NCBI RefSeq assembly: GCF_964656455.1
Contig: NC_135718.1
Coordinates: 133,097,966 to 133,161,965, forward strand
From: Halichoerus grypus
Lineage: Eukaryota > Chordata > Mammalia > Carnivora > Phocidae
Direction: 5' to 3'
DNA: 64,000 bases
The notes under the pieces are model-generated. The model was not told the DNA's origin. It ran no database searches and saw only the letters and a list, made by a program, of their open reading frames with translations. Positions within the stretch are counted from its first letter, which is position 1. Every line of letters begins with the position of its first letter. Shown one piece after another: positions 58,484-64,000 of the stretch. Position numbers and translations under genes: made by a program.

Positions 58484-58495
58484 CCTCAGAAATGT

Positions 58496-59730
58496 TTAAA
58501 TACTTGTTGGGGCAACAAAGCTTCCTATTGAAAATAACTGATTTAAACAAATATAAATATTATAATTATTTCTTAAGTTAGGTATTTGTATTTAAAATAT
58601 TTTAGATTTGCTTGTTCTCAATCCTATTTTAATCATTGTAAAATGTGATAATTAGTTGTTCATTTTACCTTTGTCTCTTTAAATTAGTTACTTTATGTAA
58701 AAAGTACTTTCAGGAAAAAGTACTTAGCAGTAAATTGGTATTTCAATTTAGCTTTCTTCTTTCTGTATGTGTGTGTGTTTGTGTGTGTACAGTAGTTTAG
58801 GTTAGCCATTATTAATATTGGAGATTTGGGGGGTTTTCTTGCTTCACATTCATCTATATTTGCAGACTAATAACAACTGCACATTAGGAAAAAATTCCCC
58901 TTCTTCGTATTTGTAACTTTTATTGTGGTGAAATTGATGTACGTTTTTAAAAGAAAATAATTACTTTTTAGTTTTTGTCTAAGGGAATGTGGCTTGAGCA
59001 AATGTCTCTTGATTGGTGGTGGTGGGCAAATTGTGAACCATTTGATAATCACTTAATAATGATAGTTTTTGAGGTAGCAATTTAGACCAGCTGCACTGGA
59101 CTCTCTGGTCTCATCATTATTTCTTCTCTGTGAAATAAGCTGTCATTATGGTTCACACAAACACATTTCTGTTTTTTTCATAACTAGAACAGTTCACCTG
59201 GGACAATCAACAAGGGAAAAATCTACTATATAAAAATTTTCCTTTGCAGAGAAGACAGCTTGATATAAATATTATTATTAATGGACTTAGAAAAGCCATT
59301 TCTCTTATTTTTCTGTCCAGTAAATGGTGTTTTTATTTTCTTTACTTATACTGATGATAATGATTTAAAAAGTCACAATAGTTCATCCCTCAGTTGAGAT
59401 AAGTAGACTTTCATAGCTGATTGTATCAGCCTTGCCCTCATAGATTTGGTAATAACTGATTATAACTGATTGATAATAAGTGATAGCTTTTTTTTAAGCT
59501 TTCCCATGTTTTAAACTACAAAGAATACTGCAAAAACAGGGCACTTGGTGAATTTACAAATTATTTTTCATAAACTACTTTACATACATTTCTTCAACTT
59601 CTCTAATAAATCAAATAATCCAAATGAACATGAAATACATTATTAAGGTCAAACTCTGCTTTGCATTCCAATAAGTATCAGCATTTTTCACAAAACTAAT
59701 TAGTAGTAATCATATTACTACTACTACTAC
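58496..59730. other. Unique-looking DNA
   Basis: A TG-rich tract lies at 58767-58791. No repeat family or gene recognised. Confidence 0.5.
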
Positions 59731-59734
59731 TAAC

Positions 59735-59895
59735 ATATTCTTGAGGGCTTGCTTTGTGCCAAGTGTAATCCTTCATTATCTAATTTAATCTATTTCAATC
59801 TTCACAAGAAAACATGGGTTGGTGCCATATCTAGCAAATGAAAGACCTAGAAATTGAAACCAGATCTGACTGTTACACAAGTTTTTATTCATTCA
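59735..59895 (-). repeat. MIR-class SINE fragment, antisense
   Basis: 'gggcttgctttgtgccaagtgtaatcc', 'cattatctaatttaatctatttcaatcttcacaa', 'gaaattgaaaccagatctgac' follow the reverse-complemented MIR/MIR3 layout (TATGTGCCAGGCACTGT...CATTTAATCCTCACAA...). Confidence 0.55.
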
Positions 59896-59934
59896 TTATA
59901 TTACCCTCAAAGAGTAGAAATTCATATAGCTTAA

Positions 59935-60370
59935 GATGTTGAGAGTGTGAAGAGAGTGTCCAAGGAAGTAAAAAGAGGATGTTCAAAGTCATGAAGAGAG
60001 CCAAGAGCATGGCTTTGTTACTGATCTATAAGGAGATCTGTATACGGTTAGAGGATAAAATTCAAAGTGCACATTTACTAAAAATGAGGCTGTGCTGATA
60101 CTCAGCAGCAAACCCAGGAAGGACTTGCAAACAACGTTAAGCTGTCTGGACTTAACCCTGAGCATCGGGGAACCACTGAATTTTGAGCAGACAAGTAATA
60201 TCCTTACTATGCTTAAAGAAACTTTCTTTGTATTTATGGTTAATGTATTGTAAGACCATAAGACTAGAAACAGAATTTACCAGATCGAGTCTGCATTAAA
60301 GCTGCTGGATGGCTGAGTCCTGGATTTGGGTCATGGAACCATAGCATCTTTTGGGGTTTATGAGAAAGTA
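59935..60370 (-). mobile_element. L2 LINE fragment, antisense
   Basis: 'ccaggaaggacttgcaaac...ggacttaaccctgagcatcggggaaccactgaattttgagcag' matches the reverse-complemented L2 layout also seen at 22.1 kb (taagatggggaacaattggc...). More degenerate than that copy. Confidence 0.5.
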
Positions 60371-61639
60371 AGACTTAAGAATAACACCACAATTTCTGGA
60401 TAAGAGATTTGCTAATTTTCATTTGTTTGTCTGGCAAGGGCTTAAGTACCCTGAGAAAAAATTGGAGGGCCCAGCAGTTTGAAGATGTTGGATGCATTTA
60501 TCTTCATTACACTTTTTCATCTTCTGCAGAACTCTTTACTATGGCCAGTTTCTGCATACAGCTTTCTTTTAAAACTTTTTCCCCTACCAGGTCTTAATTA
60601 TGTGAAAAATCCAATTTTCCTGTGCGTTTATTCCCCCATTCTTTCAAAAAAGAACATCTTCCCCACTCTCCTCTGTGTAGTTCCTGCTTAGGAAAGTCAC
60701 CGGGCAAACTCTGCCTGATCCAGGACCATTCATGGTCTGCTTTAAAGCATTAAAGAATTCAAATCTTGTTCCCACATTTGCCTGTCTTTTGGCTATTCTC
60801 ACCATCTAATCACACCTGTCGAATCTGTGTATTAGTGAAATGCTTACAAAGGTTTTCCAATTATTTTCTGAGACATCATTCTTTATTATGAGGGCAAATT
60901 GTCAGTCTCAGCATTATTTTTTAACCTCGTTTGTGTGTACTATACAATATGTATGCAGTTTCAAGAATCAATGCAGATTTGTCCACCTTTTATACATTGT
61001 GTGACTCACTTCATTGGGGATGAGAAGTTGAAGGTATAATGAGCACTGAAAGTCAAGTCATTTCATTACTCAGAACTATTCTTTCCTATACTTTTCTATA
61101 CTTCTTTTCCATTGTGTTCTGTTTAGCTCGCTTATTCCACCCACGAGTACCAGATATCTATCCAATAATTCCACTGAACACTATTCCCAAGGAAACCATG
61201 GCATTCACTTCTTGTTTTTGTTCAATCTGATTCATCTGAAACTGACTTCTCAGGCCCCGGGACTTCTTCGGCACTTACTTGTATAACATATCTTTCCATT
61301 TAATCATATTCTATTGTTCTTACTTTTCTGTAAGCAACTGATTATCCCATTACTTAATGAGATGATGTTAGGCATCTGAAATGATGGAGTCTCTTCTACT
61401 TTTATACTATTTTAGTAATGATCAAAGGGATCCATTTAATCTCAGAAGGATTTAGCAAATCAATGAGTTGTTAGTGGATTCTGGCCTGGAAAAAGGAGAT
61501 CTCAAGCATTCTCTGCACACAGAATTTCACTTTCAGATGTCTTAATCATAGGTATTATGACTGCCTCCGGTTTGGTCAGTAGATGCCTCGAGAGATTTTA
61601 AATCTGTACTCCTGAAATGATGCCCTTGTCTGGCTTCTG
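60371..61639. other. Unassigned DNA
   Basis: Mixed-complexity sequence without a recognised repeat. Short frames at 60409-60691 and 61039-61230 have no domain. Confidence 0.4.
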
Positions 61640-62560
61640 GTATAACATATTCTGTCTTATCTCCTACTTTCTCTCATTATTAATTTTCAGCTTCATTCAC
61701 AGAATGTTCTTTCTTTGCTTGCTTCTTTTATATATTGCTATGCCCCATGTTCTTCCCTAAGACCTCTTTTCCACCTGTTCTAATGCACTCCTCTTTTTTG
61801 TCTTGTTTTCTCCCATGTTTCAAATTCCATCTCTTTTTGGGGATTTTGAAGATTATTTATTTTGCCCATTGCAACTTCAAAAGTTTTGTCCTCTGTATCC
61901 TGGTGCTTGATAACTCTCCACTAAAAAATGCCATAGGTATCTCTGTACTATTCCTCTTTTTCTTTTCTTGACTATAGAGATTTCCTCCATCTCAATCACT
62001 TAGGAAATAAACCCAGGAACTATCTCTTAACCTTGATTATGTTTTTAATCCCTGTTCCTACAAGTGCTAAATTTTGTATTTTTTCACCTTTTGTTCATGT
62101 GTAGAGTTTCAACTCCACAGTTAATCCCTTGGTTCAGACCCCCATTTTCTCTTCTCTCAACTATTGTTATATTCTCCAACCTCATCCCCCTGCCTCCTAA
62201 CTTGCTTTTCCCCATTTATCTTTTCCATGGCTGCCAGAGTGATTATCAGAATATCTATAGTTCTGCAGGGCACCATATTTCATGACTCAGGTACCTTTTA
62301 GGGTTTTTCTTAATTTCCAAAATGACTTATTTACTGGCCAGCAACTACTCATCTTCCAATATTCAACTCATTTGTTACCTTCCCTGAACTCTTCAAATGA
62401 AATAATTAATTCTTTCTTTGTGACCTCACTACAGCCTATACATTCTGCCCCTAAAATTTATTAAATTAAATCCTATTAAATTTATTTGTTTTTATATCTG
62501 TCTCCCTCATGTGAGTTCAGGTATTTAGTCAGGAAATAATTAATGAGAATGTCCTTTGAT
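61640..62560 (+). mobile_element. L2 LINE fragment, plus strand
   Basis: Plus-strand L2 order: 'tcctccatctcaatcacttagg...acccaggaactatctcttaaccttgatt', 'ccccctgcctcctaacttgc', 'catggctgccagagtgattatcag', 'gttaccttccctgaactc' and 'tttttatatctgtctccctcatgtgag'. Frames at 61735-62464 are readings of this pyrimidine-rich repeat, not genes. The left edge is uncertain. Confidence 0.55.
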
Positions 62561-64000
62561 AGGATTAGGGTATTTGAAGATGAGTAAGACATACTCTTGG
62601 GAATCATAATCTTATACACAATTTGCCCTTTCCTCCCTTATTCACAGAATCAACCTTTAGCAAACTTTGGAAACATTATATACATACATATGAACATATA
62701 TGTGTAGCATATATATATGAAAGATTCATTAAAATTATGATTACATTAGTAAATGATTAAATGATTCATTGGTAAATGATTGCATTAGTAAGTAAAATAA
62801 TATCCTCTCAAACTTTCTCTCTATATATACCTTACTCTTATTTCTATGTAAGGTTAATTTTCACCATAAAAGCTTCCTCAGTTACTTCAATGAGACCTGC
62901 AATCACAATCTGGCCCTGCTGTTATGTTGCCCAAGGCAGTCTGTGTCTAGGTTTAGGAGTAGTGATACCTATTCAGCAGGCTTCTTGTGCAGATTCAGGG
63001 AGATACCTGTATTTAAATTCCAATACATATTAGGTGCATAATATATTTTTGTTGTTGTTGGTTCAACCCCCAAATTCCCTAAATTTTAAATTATAAAGTA
63101 GGTGTTCCAGCTCTGTGGTCTGTAGCATATTTTTTAGCTTATTTTTTTATTCCTTTATTTCTTAATCCTCTAAGTAGCAAATTACTCCTAGAATGAGTAA
63201 ACATACCTTTTATTTCTTTTTATCCTTGCTATTATTAACACAGTGCCTTATAGTTCAGAATTGCATAAAATAATTTATTTGTGGAGTGAATACGTTTATT
63301 TTCATGAGCTACCCCCTTCACCTATAAAATACAAACACCCCCACCCTGCATCCAGACAGACAAGACTGACACATTCAAGGCTCCTGAATATAAGATTGTT
63401 TCACTGGATTGAAAAAGTATATTATGAACATTTAAAATCAAGGAAATGCTTGTTCTTATTGCTAGTAGAAAGGAAAATAAGAACCTGTTCATATTTAAAA
63501 AACAAACAAAAAAATGAACCCTAAAAGATGCAGAAATAAATTCAATCAGAAAGCATGGGATATATATACAAGAAAATTATAAAATTTTATTTAAAAATTA
63601 CAAAACTGAAATGGAGCAAATGAAAAGATATATGTAGTTGTTTGCATCAAGATGGTGTGATGGAAGTTGAAATATATTATCGTCAATTATTAACATTGCC
63701 ATACATTCTTGCATTGTTCCTTTCTTAATTTTGTTTTCTAAGAAGAATAATTCTGGAATGTGCTAAGATTTAATGTAGTGCATCATGACAGTTGTCAAAT
63801 AGTAGCTACACAACACAACAACCCCTTGGAGATGTAGGGGAAGAGAAGAGCTGGCACTGGGGGTGAATCAGGCTACATGACACTCAGTACTTCTTTCAAA
63901 AAAAGGTAACATCATGATTTTGTCAGGACCACTGTGACCTAAATTAAAATTCTTTTTCTAAAAGTATAAACCATTGAAAACTAAGTTTAAATTCCTCAAA
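62561..64000. other. Unique-looking DNA to the window edge
   Basis: Includes a TA-rich stretch (62672-62722) and imperfect tandem copies of a taaatgatt unit at 62748-62792. No gene recognised. The 93-codon frame at 63243-63524 has no domain. Confidence 0.5.

Noticed and set aside
61735..62464. Cluster of three adjacent plus-strand frames suggesting exons
   Set aside because: The segment follows the L2 LINE layout and is pyrimidine-rich; frames are incidental.

Overview
This window is AT-rich vertebrate nuclear DNA from a carnivoran mammal, and I find no convincing protein-coding gene, exon or functional RNA gene in it. The lineage call rests on 23 tRNA-Lys-type carnivore SINEs (SINEC/CAN family). 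Each has a GGCGCCTGGGTGGCTCAG head, a pyrimidine-rich body and an AAATAAATAAATAAAATCTT tail. The subfamily type, together with the absence of the dog-type (SINEC_Cf) and cat-type heads, points to an arctoid caniform (bear, seal or mustelid group). That last step is inference. No open reading frame exceeds 132 codons. The ones I could explain lie inside SINEs, LINE remnants or simple repeats.

Layout. 1-6.8 kb: old antisense L1 pieces, five SINEs (two stacked on one target site), a 5'-truncated L1 and a MER20. 6.8-17 kb: mostly repeat-poor DNA with a candidate conserved element near 8.7-9.3 kb, an unresolved ancient repeat at 12-13.3 kb, a MIR, a (TG)n tract and an MLT1A-like LTR. 17-29 kb: five SINEs, an antisense L2 split by a DNA transposon, a MER5A, a long antisense L1M, a tiny 3'-end L1 and an MLT1-type LTR. 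29-39 kb: SINEs, two young L1 3' ends in opposite orientations, and the 3' end of an endogenous retrovirus that stops at its poly(A) site and carries a poly(A) run. 40.5-44 kb: a nested block in which an antisense L1 ORF2 remnant was cut by two SINEs and a solo LTR. 44.5-45.2 kb: a repeat-free, CpG-containing stretch that is the best candidate for a conserved regulatory element. 46-64 kb: further SINEs, short L1 inserts, a 24-bp perfect palindrome, a second antisense L1 ORF2 remnant, MIR and L2 fragments.

Taken together the window looks like a gene desert or a very large intron. Nineteen of 23 SINEs and all the long old L1 remnants lie on the minus strand. This would fit an intron of a gene transcribed from the plus strand, but the sequence alone cannot prove that. 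Repeat family names come from recalled consensus features, not from a database search, so subfamily labels are approximate. Boundaries are exact only where target-site duplications (TSDs) are given.
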